Notes: generated by a model from the sequence alone, not told the origin. Shown: positions 43,987 to 57,224, numbered from the stretch's first letter. The stretch: 64,000 nucleotides of DNA from Nemophila menziesii (GCA_029959085.1 JARWIR010000027.1:4650001-4714000); one strand, 5' to 3'. Made by a program: numbers and translations.

Positions 43987-45640
43987 TTATTTCTCTTGCT
44001 CTTGCGCGGATTTATACTTTTTCCCACTTTCCTGCAAAAATGAAAAATCCAAATAACAAAGTTAGTTACAATTGGACCATATTTTAAGACTTAATCGAAT
44101 TATTTAATGGAAGAAAAATAAATTAAATTACCCTACAGCAGGAGAAGGAGGATCCTCAGTTGTTTCCTGGAAACAAAGAGAGATATAGAGATCATGAGAA
44201 ATGGTGAGTCGAATGTTTAAAATTAGACGAGATTGTATTGACTTACTTGAGAAGCATAAAAGTCAAACAGAGACGGGTCATCAGATAACCTTGAAGTAAG
44301 ATCGCTGAGCAAATTGAGTCCGTTGTTGTCTTCAGTAGCAGGTGGAACAATTTGTATTAGCATATAAAGTTTATCACAAAAAAAAGCAATAGATCAAGAA
44401 ATACATATATTTAAATTGAAATGAAATGTCCATCGATCTGAGACATAAAAGATAGTGAATCCACCTGTTTAAAATCGAAATTAGAAACTAGAGAAACATT
44501 ATCAAAAAGGAGGAGAAATGATAAGACTATGAATCGATTGGAAGAGAATGGGATATTAAATATTAATAAAATAGTGGCTGCTTAAGACCTTAATAATGAG
44601 TTTCTATGTTATAGTTGAAATGGACGGGTTAGGGTTAATGTTCAACAACCTTTTTACACATATTATATTTTTTTTTAAACATTTACGTTTCTAAATTTAT
44701 AGAAAAATAAATAAATTTGTAATATTACATTTTGTTTTAGAGAAACACAAGATGTATATTGTTAATCATAAAAATAGTTATATTTCATATTTTGATTTTT
44801 TTTTAAACTCTATAATTTGGAAATATCTTCCATCCAATATTGGATGGTCACCTAATTAACCTAATGATATGTGTTTTGTTATTATAATTAATAGATATGC
44901 TATGAATATTGGACCATCCAATATAGGATGGAAGTCTTGCCCCTATTAATTATATATTATCTAAAAGAATTAATATTTATATACTTAAAAATTTATGTAC
45001 ATTTATATTTTGTGATCTACGTATAAATTATTGGTCTTATTTTCAAAATAACCAAATAGTATAAACACATGAGTTATGTGACATATTAGTTAACTAAAAC
45101 TTAAAAGAAACCAATTGAAAGAATATCCTTTTACTTGGTTCGTCTATCAGTAAATTTATGCCCTTATATTTTAGTAGATACAATCTAACACTACAAAAAG
45201 TCTTGAGTTAACCAACGAAATTGGGAATATTGTCGAAATTGTCCATCTAGATTAAAGACTTCAACAAAGGGAGAATTTCCATTACAGCTAATTTCCTATT
45301 TGAAATCCCATGGCTTGAGAATAAGATATATGCAAAATATATATAAGTTTCCTACCTTGGATGAAGTATTATTGTTAATAGAGCCTAAAGGTCATGTGAA
45401 AGTAGAAGGAACTGGAACCTGAACAAGGGATAGAACTGGAGCTGGAGCTGGAGTAGGAGCTGGAGCTGAAGCTAGAGCTGGAGCTGGAGTAGACGCTGGA
45501 GCTGGAGCTGGAGCTGGAGCTGGATTTGGACTGTGACTTTTTCCTTTCACAAAACTTTTACAATAGGGACAAAACCCCAAACTGATTTGATGGACTTGTA
45601 TTCAAGTCCACCACCAAATTTATGTCTTCACTCTATCTGA
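43987..45640 (-). CDS. Possible small spliced gene, Pro/Ala-repeat protein, unidentified
   Basis: Read on the minus strand, three exon-like blocks fit consensus splice sites. 44329-44247 encodes NNGLNLLSDLTSRLSDDPSL then FDFYASQ and ends at GTAAGT. 44166 to 44137 or 44132 encodes ETTEDPPSPA after TTTCCAG. 44031-43987 encodes ESGKKYKSAQEQEK and stop after TTTTTGCAG. The first two join in phase; the third joins in phase if the donor at 44136 is used. Upstream, 45640-45392 encodes VVDLNTSPSNQF, then after a one-base shift FCPYCKSFVKGKSHS and a long Pro-Ala repeat. No ATG could be fixed, and the GGGG at the shift may be a frameshift mutation. I do not recognise the family. A decaying gene is as likely as a live one. 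Confidence 0.4.
44827..44934. mobile_element. Short MITE with 24-bp terminal inverted repeats
   Basis: The left end CTTCCATCCAATATTGGATGG and the right end, read reversed, CTTCCATCCTATATTGGATGG match except one base over the first 20; each end is itself palindromic. Total 108 bp, no coding capacity. It lies inside the putative intron region of the minus-strand gene. Confidence 0.65.
45421..45530. repeat. (GGAGCT)n hexanucleotide repeat, partly coding
   Basis: About 17 imperfect GGAGCT units. On the minus strand they encode alternating Pro-Ala, resembling hydroxyproline-rich or linker sequence. Confidence 0.85.
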
Positions 45641-45844
45641 TGGAGAATTCAACTGATGGAATATTATATTTTGACATATTTCCGCAGATCTTCTCTCCGG
45701 CACCGCTTTAAAAGCAAAAGATATTTAATTTCCTCTCTTTCCCTTTCCAGCTACCAAAATCACAGATCTACTTCGACAATCAATATACGCCGCACAACTT
45801 TGATTTCTATAAAGGGATATATATATGTATGGGCCTTCAGTTGA

Positions 45845-46815
45845 CTACCGTAAACCCTAGCTATAATAAGCTTTAAGATTTTCGGTAACTCATATAACCG
45901 GCCCAGTTAACCTCTATTAAATCTTAATTGCAAATTAGTACCTCGGAAAAAAAACATAATAAATTCCTCTGACCATAATATTGTGAGGATATATTTCGGA
46001 CCATAATATAGTGATAATATATTTCCAACAACCTACAATTTGTACATCTCAACCATGAGTAGCTGAACACTATGCACTCAATTAGTATCACATAATGGAA
46101 GGCTCGAGATACTTTTACATCTATTAATTAGTTACATAACTGCATTGTGTTAGTATACTAGTTGTCATGTATCTTCATTTAATAGCTATAACTAAAAACT
46201 TAATTATATACAAATATGCATTCAAGTCTGAATAGAATTCTATTTCAGCAACTCTCTTGTTCTCCATATTGAGTTTTAAAGAACCAACAAGATCATTGAT
46301 TAACTTGTTGTCTTTCGTTTAATAAATTATAATCACCTTTTGTAGAATATCCTATAATTTATTTTGCATTAGAAGAACATTGAGACTGGATACAGGGAAA
46401 TAACTCACATTATTGCAAAATTTATGTGGTTAGCCTATCTTCTGAATTATCTCAAAGTGCCTCTTATCACTCCCCTCTTCTAGGTGTGGACTACTACTTT
46501 GTTAGATTTCACGTTGCTCCTTACATCTTTGGAGCTTAGATACATACATACCACCCAAGATCAAGTGCCTTATCTTATTACTAAATGACTTAAAGCTACA
46601 GTTTTTGGTTACCTTATATGATGCAAACTTCCATAAAGTGAAGTGTTAAGGAGAATACTAAACATAAGCAGTAATTTGTTAGTGCATGAGTTCTTCTGTA
46701 TATATTTAACAGCTGTAAATCATTTTTAACGATATACCATTATGATTGATATTTACGTATAAACAACTATATATAAAAGCGGCAAATATAATAAAATTAC
46801 ATTTCAACAACTCTC

Positions 46816-46850
<35 letters not shown>

Positions 46851-46870
46851 ACTCCCCTCCCTCCCCCTCC

Positions 46871-46932
<62 letters not shown>

Positions 46933-48540
46933 TACTACATTAGAAGTGTAGTTTTCATTCACAAGATTTTACAAACTAGGGAGCATAAATTATTTAGTGA
47001 CTACTAATGTAAAACAAGTCAAGCAACAAAAAGGGGTGTATATATATGATAAATAAATGAGTGCTTACATCTTTGTTAGATCAGAGGTTTTACAATCTAT
47101 AGACAAATACCATGCCAAATATACGACATTCTTTATTAGCGTATTCAATATTTGTCTACATAATCTTTAATCCTCCATTACATGCTTTTACTACTCTAAT
47201 CAAATTCGAACACACCCATGGCCAAACTAAAAGTTACCATCTTTTACACAATAAGTGAATTAGTACAGCTAATATGAACCACTAGAGTATAATAATGCAA
47301 GAAAATCTTATCTCATATTTAAAGAAATCGCAAAATTTGATGGACCAGTTTCAGGCATATACCTTAAATGGGAAACAAAGGAATCAGCATTTTGCACATG
47401 AGATGCCAAATCACATGCTTGACATAAATCTTGAATATATTTCTATATAGTTTCTAATATTGAGACGGATTTCCACAGATTTCAAACTTAACACCTAATT
47501 AAGTAAGTATTTTAACATCGATATAAAAACTTGTTAACTCAATTAAATAGTCAAACTTGATGAAGTACCTTCATTTTCTCCAATAATAGTATTTGTTTAA
47601 TCATTCTCTATATTGTATATTGTTTAAGTCATGCATCTTAATTAATTTAAAAAGTTCATATATTGCTCAAAAAATTGATTAGGCTATGCTAAATATCCTG
47701 TCTTCTCATCACTTGTAAAAGCTGGAGCCACATGACATTTTGGATCTTACATTTTAAAATAAAAAAATAAATAATATACCCCTATAAAAAAGCATATATT
47801 ATTAACTTATCGCCCCACACCTAATTTTCATAATCTTTTTCTTTGCAATTTTCGCATTTCATGAGGACTTATACTGCAATTAAGTCGAAAATTTATTTGC
47901 GGTGCACCCCCTTCCCCAACAAAATATATTGGCTCCGTCATTGCATCACCACTGCATATAAGGTTATATAAGAATCATATACCCTGATTAAGAGAATTTC
48001 CAAGGAATTTCTGAGTAGTAAACGTAGCTAGTTTTCCCAACCTTAAGCATTTTTAGGTTCACTGTATTTTCTCAAAAAATTGTCAGAAAGACAACATCAT
48101 CAACCTTAATCATTTTTCTATTAACGATATATTTAATTATTCAGTCGCATCTCCATATCAATAAGTAAAAGGTTTCACTACATTATCCAAATCACTGTCT
48201 TAATTCAAATCTTGAAAAAAAAATCCATATATTTGAAGCTTAATTCATAGATACCCAGAATCTCAAAATAATACACATAACATAACAACCGAGTGAGATA
48301 AGATTGAAGAAAATAAATATATCCATAGATCAACAATATAACGTTAACCGACTTCACATTGATGTAGGGAGGAGTGTTGTTCGAAGTATTTATGCGTATT
48401 TATTTTTAGGCCCGAAGAATTTTTTTCTTTTCTTTAAGCCACACAATTTTGTCTTTCTTTTACTGTCGATAGATTTCTTTTTGGTTAATGTCCAATAGAC
48501 ACCTACCACTTTACATCCTTACCCATAAAAAACACTGTTT
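45845..48540. other. No gene recognised
   Basis: AT-rich sequence with short ORFs only and the CT tract at 46819-46928. I see nothing else that can be supported. Confidence 0.6.
46819..46928. repeat. (CT)n microsatellite
   Basis: About 45 CT units in total, interrupted near 46847-46872 by a C-rich CCCTCC stretch. Confidence 0.95.
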
Positions 48541-48550
48541 TAAAGAACAG

Positions 48551-48673
48551 AGAGTTATGGGAAACTTCCCAAAACTCAAATTTTGAGTTATGGGAAACTT
48601 CCCAAAACTAAAGTTTCATGGGAAACTTTTCAAAACTCAAAGTTTGAGTTATAGGAAGCTTCCCATAACTCAA
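48551..48673. repeat. Array of four related palindromes
   Basis: The unit is GAGTTATGGGAAACTTCCCA plus AAACTC, itself a hairpin. It is repeated near 48551, 48583, 48615 and 48643. The last is a 30-bp near-perfect palindrome centred on AAGCTT. The element type is unknown; stacked MITE ends or a replication-slippage array are possible. Confidence 0.7.
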
Positions 48674-48857
48674 ACGACTTTTTTTATGTAAAATAAAAGG
48701 AAAACGCAAAATATATGTGGCCTTTTATGGGCGAAAAAATGATGGCTGGGGTGAGAGAGAATTAATTCTAACTTGAGGTGTTTCTTGGGCAATAATCCTT
48801 TTTTTTAAAAGGTTCATATATTAAAATAAAAATATCAATAGTTTCCAAAATACATCA

Positions 48858-49934
48858 CCCGATACTAGGGGTGTAAATTTGAAGGAATGGATCAGATAAA
48901 GTGTCTTTCAGAATAGATTTTCCCATTCCAATTCCGTTACTATTTTTGGGAACTGGAAAAAAAATCCGAATTCAGAAATTCGGAAATTTTGACACAGATA
49001 TTTTGGATCTTTTGGTTTTGAAATTTCGAAACTTTTGGTTCGGAATTTCGGAACTTTTGTTTCAAAAATTGCAAAACTAAGAACAGTAGTTACCACAATA
49101 ACAATAATTATTAACAATAATTATCACAGTCAGTATTAAAAAATTAAAAATTCACATGATACCATAGTTAATAAACAATACTAAACATGAAGAAGTAGTA
49201 CCAAAAAAATGCTAAACTAATTTTTCCAATTACATGAAAAAATACAACAAATTCTCAAGTCTCAAGTCTTAAAATGATCCTGCAATATATGTATAATAAT
49301 TGAGTAGAAGAAGTTCCTTGTAATTGTAAATCGCGAACGCATACGAAGAAACAACCAAATAAAAAGAGTTACATATTTTTATTAGCAAAACATATAATAA
49401 ACATTTTATTTAGGTAATAAAATAAAGATATAATAAATATATTAAATCAGATAATTTTGGAAATCTGTAAAAGCGATGATATTTGGTTAAAAATAATTCA
49501 ATTTTTTGGAGTTTGAATGATAATAATTTGGGTTTTCAATTGTTAATAATGTTGGTGAGACTCTGATGAGTTGATGAGTATTAAGAAATTTATTTTCTTT
49601 TTTCCAATACGAGTGTTTTTATTATGTTTCATTATTTTTCAGCATTTAGTTTTTTTTGTTCTGAAAGTGTTTTTTCTTTTAGCTTATTCTTATATTCTAT
49701 TTTATTATATAATATATTACATTATAAAATAAAAATTAGAATAAAAATCAGAATGGAAAACCCGAAAATTTTGAAATTTTTTATATAGTTCTAATTTCGA
49801 CCCACTTTTCCCGGAAAAATCGGAAATCGGAATTTCAGAATTTCAGAACCTTAAAATGCTCTTCCTTAATCGAATTTTCGGATCAAAAAAGTCAGAAATC
49901 GGAAATTTCGCCGATTTCCACCCCTATCCGATAC
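48858..49934. mobile_element. hAT-type non-autonomous element with 8-bp TSD
   Basis: The element is 48866-49926 (1061 bp). The ends are TAGGGGTGTAAATT and, reversed, ATAGGGGTGGAAATCG-like, in line with hAT terminal repeats. It is flanked by CCCGATAC (48858-48865) and TCCGATAC (49927-49934), an 8-bp duplication with one change. Both subterminal regions are rich in TTTCGGAA/TTCCGAAA-type repeats. No transposase ORF is present. Confidence 0.85.
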
Positions 49935-51619
49935 CACTGTTAATCACCAATTAGACACCTCTTTGTTTTTCTGGACTTCTTAATTTGTTGGTAGATTCGA
50001 AAGCGTGGCTTAGTTATTGACAAAGAATTCGTACTACAAACGAAGAATCATATGCTCTTTGATTGGATTTTAGTAAGTGTTGTTTTTTCTAATTCAAAAG
50101 TATGTAATTAATCGTTGTGGGATGGAATTGTGTTTACTACACGTGTAAAAGTTTGGGATGGTGAAAATAGTGTGTTGCTTGAATAAAGGGTGATTGACTC
50201 ATTAGATCTTGGAGATTAACTTTATACGAACATGTGATTAGATTTTTTTTCAAAAAGACTACCACTAAAATGGTAGCAATTTAAATCTGGCGGATTATTA
50301 AACCAAATAAAACCGCTTATGTAATTGTGGTTAAATTCTTTAAAGTTAACCCGTTGGTATTAGTTCACTAGTGAAGGGTCTTGGTCATCACAATGACTCC
50401 GAGTCCAAAGTGGCTCTCCTATATTATAAAAAAAATCCTGGTAGTTAAAATATATAGCTTATGGTTTAAGATTAAAAAAAAAAGAAAAAAAATCCATTTA
50501 TATATAAAAAAAATGTAATTCCATTTTACATATTAAAACCCATATTCTTATATATTTTAAATATCATCCTTCAATGTCTATATTTTATTTTTATTTTTTA
50601 ATATTCAAAACTCATTCTCAAGTCTCAACCCACTACCAAACACAACCTATTAATCATTGAGTATGTATGCATTTCTATTTTCTAATTACTATTTCTTTAT
50701 TATTTTATTTTAGTTTTTAGACCACATATCTACCTATAAATAAATTTTCATTTTATGTCCAATAAAAAAGAAGATAAAATTTCTTTCTACAATGCAAAAA
50801 TAAATAAAAAAATTTGGGTTTTCAGTTTTCTTCTTTTCTAACATTCACCATTTACTTTTCAATATTTTAAGAGTTTTGAGATCTTTGGATGATAGCTCTA
50901 TTTAGTTTTTTTATCAGGGTTCTTAATTCATACATTACCCTCAATGTGATTTCTCGAAATAACGAATGCAACGGTATAAATTTTGTAAAATTTGGTCTTG
51001 AAAAAAATATATGATTTTTTTGAAGTGTTTAATGAATATTTAATGTTTTCGGGCTATATGCGTTTTTAGTTATGTGTATTCTCGTTTTAAGATGACGACA
51101 AACGATATATTATTGGTGCCAGATTTACAAAAAGTAAAAGAATTTAGCTAGTAGTATTGTAAGACAACAAATCTTTAATATGTGATTCGTTGGGTCGTTC
51201 TATTTCAGTTTAAAAACTGCAATTTTGTGGCTAAGGTGATTCAATGGTTGTCTTGATACTTGGAGTATTTATCACTCTTAATTTCCGATTGTATTTGTAC
51301 AGTAAATTTTTTCTTAAAAGAAATGCTTGTGTTTGCGACGTATTTATGACAAGATTCAAACACTCGTCTGATCTATGTTCGAAATCCGATTGACCTCTAA
51401 ATTTATAATTCGTTCATGTTCACCATTGGTCCTATTAATTATATATTTATTTTTCTGACTTTTTGGAATAGAAGAAAATATTTTGATAGTTAAAGGTTAC
51501 CATGTTTACTTTTGATCCTATAAAGATGAAAACCTTTATGATTTACTTTCTTTAGGTTAATTAGTCTATCTTAAATGTATTTGATACATGACCTTGCCGA
51601 TTAATATATTATGTTTTTT
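49935..51619. other. No gene recognised; one SINE
   Basis: AT-rich sequence containing a SINE fragment at 50345-50432. Otherwise I see no signal. Confidence 0.55.
50345..50432 (+). mobile_element. tRNA-derived SINE, internally deleted
   Basis: It matches the 20425-20560 SINE at both ends (CCCGTTGGTATTAG and GAGTCCAAAGTGGCTCTCCT) but lacks the middle with the B box. Confidence 0.65.
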
Positions 51620-52424
51620 CAATTCCAATATATATATATAAAAATATATATATATATATATATATAAAGTATGAATATAGATTTAAACTTTGAATATTTT
51701 ATAATAGATAAAACTATTAATTTTTTAATAAACAATATTAAAACTAACGGTAAATCACAATATGACAACCTTATATCAATGAAGAATATAAATATAAATC
51801 TGATTTTGATTTGTTCAAATTAAATCTAAAATTTTACGGATTCACATGTTCAGACAAATTTGAGTGAACTTTACCATATATATAAGAAATGAACAAGTTT
51901 AATATTTTTAAGTAATAATTTGTAGTCTATTGATATATTTTGTATACATATTAATTATAATCAATATTATTAAAATATTAAAATATTTTTCTTATTTTTA
52001 TTAGATATATGAGAACTTAAATTAGAGTAAAACAATTACTTATATTATGATTAAAAATATATAAAAATTAGTAAGTTAAAAATCTTTTGGTACTGGAAAA
52101 AATATTGTTTTTTAATTGTAAAAAAAAGAGAAGCAGAATGTTTTTTTTAGAACTATAAAAAATGCTATCATATAGGGGACTCGAATTCGGATGGTCAGCA
52201 GCCGCCTGGAGGGGACAGCAGCTAAGGATGTTCGGGAAGCAGCACGGACGATCAAATGCAACATCATCTCACAGAAGTGGATGAACGAGGCTTGGCAGGG
52301 AATATATAGTTGCACAAGGAGCGCCACAGGTGAGCTTATGTCAGAAACAATGGTGTGGTGATTTGCTAGCGTAGAAAAGGAAAATAAATGTGATCGAACA
52401 AAAGTATATTGTTCTTGCGTATAG

Positions 52425-53160
52425 TTGGCAAAGAAAAGAGCGCATATTGAACTACGAGTTATTATCTTTAACACGACAAGTGATTATGCGCTCGCGTGGG
52501 GAGTCGAAAGAGATGGCGGGTTAATTGTATCGGAAAAAACCATCCTAGGTAAATGGGTTAAACCAGAAATGGGCGTCAAATTGAAAGTGGATGGCGCATA
52601 TGATGCAGTGAGATCTAGAGATGATGTAGGTGGGTTTTTTCGGAATAAGTATGGCGATTATCTAGGGGGTTTTGCAGGGAATTGCGTAGCACTGACTCCT
52701 TTTGAGGCGGAACTCCTCGCTTTACATTTTGGCCTTCATATGGGGGTGTGTTAAGGTTATGATTCTCTAACTATTTAAATGAATTCGAATGAATTGCACG
52801 TGCTAGTGAAGGGCGGTGCGAATTCAAAAGGTTTTTTCAAATGATATAATATGGCTTGTCGCGAAATACTGGCATCTAGAGAGAATTTTGAGTTGGTTTG
52901 TAATTATAGAGAAGCGAACAATTGTGTGGATTGGATGGCAAATTTTGGAGTAAAGAGTGCGAAGGGGACTTCCCCATTAGGCTATCGGGGCCACTAAAAT
53001 GGAATTTCGAGAACACCAGCTCATGAACTTTGCGGTTCGAAGGGACCCACCAGATGGTATATGGCGTTTACTAAAGCATGTATAGTTATAGATAGGTTGT
53101 ATCCAGAATAACCATTGATAGTTGATAGCTTGAAGGAAGTTTACTTCCCGGTTGGCCACT
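52425..53160 (+). pseudogene. LINE-type RNase H domain fragment (R1 copy B)
   Basis: 109 open codons (52425-52754) include LAWGVERDGGLIVS, VKLKVDGAYDAVRSRDD, GGFFRNKYGDYLGGF and TPFEAELLALHFGL. These are RVT_3-type RNase H motifs with the first catalytic Asp (KVDGAY) and the EAE Glu in place. After a stop, other frames continue with CREILASRENFELV, NYREANNCVDWMANFGV. The middle region with the third acidic residue is scrambled. The copy is better kept than 11470-12170 but still broken. No reverse transcriptase is seen nearby, so it could also be the tail of a host-like RNase H ORF. Confidence 0.7.
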
Positions 53161-53896
53161 TATTTAATTAAAAAAATCGAATAGCCAGAAAAACAAATAC
53201 AATCGTCTTACCAAGAGAGGGGAAACCAAACTTTATTTTATTTAGTAAAATATTAGTAATTATAAAAAATACTTACAAATATATAAATATATACCTTGAA
53301 AATCAGAGACCCTACCTAAACTCGAATCCATGGGAGATTGCCTTGACCGCCCATTCTTTGTGCCATGGTGGTGGTTATGGGGTAGTATAAAAAGAAACAA
53401 GTTTAGTTCAAATAAATGAGAAAAAGAACTATTTAGATCAACTTTTTTTGTTACATAAGAGAGTCACTTTAGATTCGAAGTCATTACCTTGGTTTAAACG
53501 TACACCATTAAATTAGATGACAAAGACCCTGAACAATAAGCTAATCTCAACTGGTTAATTATTTTTTTAATTGATAATCAAACAATAACATTATTTTTAT
53601 TTTATTAATTTTTTATTAATAAAAAATAATTCATATAATTAATGCATAAGAGAAGATTAAAAAAATTATTTTATAGTCTAATTTCCTAAAATATAATTGC
53701 TTGCACTTTACTTCAAGTAACCATCGAACAAAAAAAAATCAAGTAATTTTGTTTAAATCAATTCAAAATTTGGTTGTGATATAAATCTTTTGACTTCAAG
53801 CCTACAAGGCTCATCGGTTTTTAAATATAAATTTTTCTATTTGGTTAGCCCGTCTACATAGATTGAGATTTGTAATAGGTGAAACAATTTAAAACA

Positions 53897-55134
53897 ATGG
53901 AAGCTCGAAAAAGGAGTCGCCTATTGATTCAGGTAATAAGATGCCTTTCTTTGTTTGTTGTAGATTATAGAGTTTTTCTTTTCCTCTCCTGAAATATGTT
54001 GCCATGTTTTGTTCAGGTTTAGGGTTTAATTGGACTCTAGCAAAATTCGGTTTTAAGTATCTTTAGAGTCTATGATGGATCATCTTTAATATTATTCTTT
54101 TTGTTCGAAATATCAATTTTATTTTTCATACTATATAACAGGTTAGTCATGTACTACTACATGATGATGTGATTGTTGAGTTACTGAGCTGGTTGACAGT
54201 AAAAAGTTTATTAAGATTCAAAAGTGTGTGCATCGAATATCATTATTCAGCAAAGGTTTTTCATTGAAAAAGCATCAACGGCAGAGTAAATCCCATTTTG
54301 CTTATGAATATGTTTGTGAATCATTTGGTGAAAATTACATATACTTGGCATATAGCAATGGCTTAGCGTTGGAGAAAATGGTAGGACACCTTGGTGAGTA
54401 TCGCATGAAAAACCCGGCCACTAAACAAGTGCTTCATGTGGTGTGGTCAGTAGGATATGGTTTCATACTGGGTTTCAATTCATCAACTAGTAATTATAAT
54501 TTGTTTAGAGTTCATAGCAATGAAGGAAGACCTGATTTAGATATAAGTGTGTTAACTTTTGGATATGATGATGATGATGCTTGGAGTTTGAAGAGATACC
54601 TTGATATTAATCTCATGAGTAGAGGAAATAGATCAATATGTTGTACATGTAACAATGACCTCTATTACATTGTAAGTTTTTGCTATGATGAATTGTCGAA
54701 ATCAGATATAATTAGATCAACTTTTAATGGCAAAAACGCCATGAACATCAAGTTCCCTCAGAATCAGAGTTTTCTATCATCTGAAGTTACTCTATTTCAG
54801 GCATTTATTGATCCTGATCATGGCAAGCTTTCAATCGGGTTCATAATTGAACAAGAGCTCCATATGGCCAGATAAAAAGATTATTCCTTTGAATTTTATG
54901 AATGATTATTCAGATCCAGATTATATTACTATTACTGTGCTTCATTATTGGCCATCAAAAAGTCAAATGCATATTTCTATGGATAATCATCTTCTGGAAT
55001 ATGATAGTCACTCCAAAAAGTCTACATGTGTAGCCGAGGCACATCCGGAGGAAACGGTTTTGTACCAACTAGTTCCATCTTTAGTATTCCTCAAAGGAAT
55101 GCATTCTGAAAATTTGTTGAATCTTAGCCTATGA
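53897..55134 (+). pseudogene. F-box protein with exon 1 preserved, frame broken (R1 copy B)
   Basis: A 12-codon first exon, MEARKRSRLLIQ (53897-53932), ends at CAG|GTAATAAG. The intron runs to ATAACAG (acceptor at 54140-54141) and exon 2 continues in phase with VSHVLLHDDVIVELLSWLTV and the F-box KSLLRFKSVC. A 5-bp deletion just after the F-box helix (about 54228) and a one-base insertion near 54265 break the frame. The rest stays open for 215 codons (GFNSSTSNYNLFRV, LTFGYDDDDAWSL). A deletion near 54865 causes another shift before VLHYWPSKSQMHIS, and the stop is at 55132-55134. F-box proteins act in SCF ubiquitin ligases. This copy proves the two-exon structure that copy A has lost. Confidence 0.82.
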
Positions 55135-55386
55135 TTATCTTTTATAATGGTTTGTTAGTAATTTAATATTCTACTATTTCAAATTTATAACTTATGTATT
55201 ATGCGATTATTTATATATATGTTTTTCTTATTGACCATGCTTAAGAAACATCTACTTATACTATTTCAGGGTCATCTATGCTCGAGTTGAAATATTTAAA
55301 TGACTGACAACATATATCATTTGGCTGGTCCAAGCAAAGTCAAAGGTTTGAAATCCAGCACAGACAAGGGCGAACATATACAATAA

Positions 55387-55506
55387 TGGATGACTATTTA
55401 TACCATATCTAGTATCACTCTCCTAACTTCTTTAAACATCAAGGACTTGGCTTCTGTTGAGGAGAAGGTTGTCTATGTGATTGTCCCATATGTTTTGACA
55501 AGTTAG
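55387..55506 (+). pseudogene. DUF674 C-terminal segment, inverted (R1 copy B)
   Basis: YTISSITLLTSLNIKDLAS then VEEKVVYVIVPYVLTS and stop, matching 14061-14180. It lies on the plus strand while the preceding part of the same family is on the minus strand immediately to the right. Confidence 0.65.
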
Positions 55507-55516
55507 TTCTTTGTCT

Positions 55517-55869
55517 CTAAAACGTACATATCATGTATGGGACCATCACTTTCACACAACTTTCCTCTGTGGGAGCTGCTGCAGTTAGTTTTGTACTTGG
55601 CACGTACTTCAACTCATACTTTTGGTAAGAAAGGCAATTTTGGCAAACCATTTCAGGGTCATCAGTCACATTGTAACTTGCTGAACTAAAAATACATAGA
55701 CAGCAGTATAGCTTTTTCAGCGCTTCTGATGCAGATTTGTTGGTCAGAGAGAGTGACACACTGGAAGAATAGGTTGGTGTTTTTAGGTTCAACAAGCTTC
55801 CGCAAAAATGACTCGTTTTCCTTTCCTGTCAATGAGAAGTCGTAAACTCACTTTGTTTGTTGATGCCAT
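55517..55869 (-). pseudogene. DUF674 pseudogene, N-terminal part (R1 copy B)
   Basis: On the minus strand ATG at 55869 opens MASTNKVSLRLLIDRKGKR followed by VIFAEA. Then about 130 bp of coding sequence present in copy A is deleted. A later open piece (55795-55517) contains SASEALKKLYCCL, MVCQNCLSYQKYELKYVPS and SCVKVMVPYMI, the CxNC and VKGVVTYM-like blocks of DUF674. The biochemical role of the family is unknown. Confidence 0.7.
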
Positions 55870-55879
55870 CTTGCCATAG

Positions 55880-57224
55880 ATTAGCAGAACTTGTTGATTT
55901 CTTCTTGTTTATAAAAGATTGAGCAGGTTCTTGAAATTTAATTGGGAAATAGTTAGTTGTGATGCTTTGGATTTTACATTTAATATGTCTAGGATAAATA
56001 AATTTTGACTGCAGGCATGTTTATTTTCCAAAGATATTACTAATTAAATGAAATACGTTGGTCGGGTGAAAAAGAAATCAAGGATCAAATAAATTTTTAA
56101 TTATTACATCTGAGGTCTTATGACCGTTTAAATGAATCTAACACCTACACATTACCCACAAAGGAGTACGAGAGTGGAGGTAAATGACTTCATACACATG
56201 GTAAACAAAGGTTGAAACAGATAAATATTCTATAACTATAGAGCATTCTGTAATTCATGTTATCGATGTTATGCTTTTCATGATAGACAAAGAACACGGA
56301 AAAGGAATGAGTCTTGGCAAACACCGTAATTTATCCAACGGGTATTTGCCTAGTAATATTACATACTGTAAATGTTTTATTGAGATTTAAATGAGACGAT
56401 TAAACATAGTAAATAAATAATAACATTTATTGTCATATGCACAAAACTTTATTGTTAATAACAGAGTTAGATGAAATAAAAATATTTGTAATAACACTTC
56501 AAGCATAACAACAAGGATTACTATTACACATTTTTGCCGGGTCGATCGTTGACGCCTAATGGCGTATGAAAGGTAAAATCGTTTATTTTTCAATTGCAAC
56601 TCGATCGCCCCAAAACATGAGAACAAGATAGGATCAAAAACATAAATCTTTGCAACCGCATATATATATATATATATATTATTTAGTAAAACATGTATGG
56701 AAGGTTGAGGATCCGGCTTCCACAGCCAAGTACATTATAACACACAAAAAATCTCCTCAACAAGTACATTACTTGTGGAGTTTTTATGTTACTGTGGGAA
56801 AAACACTACTCCATCGTCGGTTCCTTGGGGAACTACTCATACAATGCAAAAGTAATCAATGATATAAGAGCAATGATAGTGAGAAAGTTGTTGCGATACG
56901 TGAAATATTCTAGTGAATTGAACTAGACCAAATAATATTTAATTATTAATGGTTTAATGGATATGTAACTGGATGTTAATATTAAACGTAATTTTGATAA
57001 TTTGATGTTATGTGAATGGTAAGTTGTTATGATGGATTATTATATATTGTCTAAAATGAAGGTCTTTTAGGTAGTTAATCAGCAAAATAATTGAGTGTAC
57101 CAGTTATTCCACTTAGTATTAGTTAAACCACTAAGTATTTTCAGGAAAATTGAATACTCTATAAATAACTCTTAGTTTAATCATTAATTAGTTGACTATA
57201 CTAATGGATTCATTGAGTACTCAT
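55880..57224. other. R1 copy B sequence without a recognised gene
   Basis: It matches 14720-16068. The short plus-strand protein-like stretch (about 56690-56862) is shared with copy A but has no recognised family. A (TA)n run lies at about 56660-56679. Confidence 0.5.

Noticed and set aside
45515..45580. Glutaredoxin-type CPYC active site
   Set aside because: The context CPYCKSFVKGKSHS lacks the glutaredoxin fold residues, and the Pro-Ala repeat follows at once.
46706..46943. ORFs of Arg-Glu or Leu-Ser repeats on the two strands
   Set aside because: They are translations of the (CT)n microsatellite.
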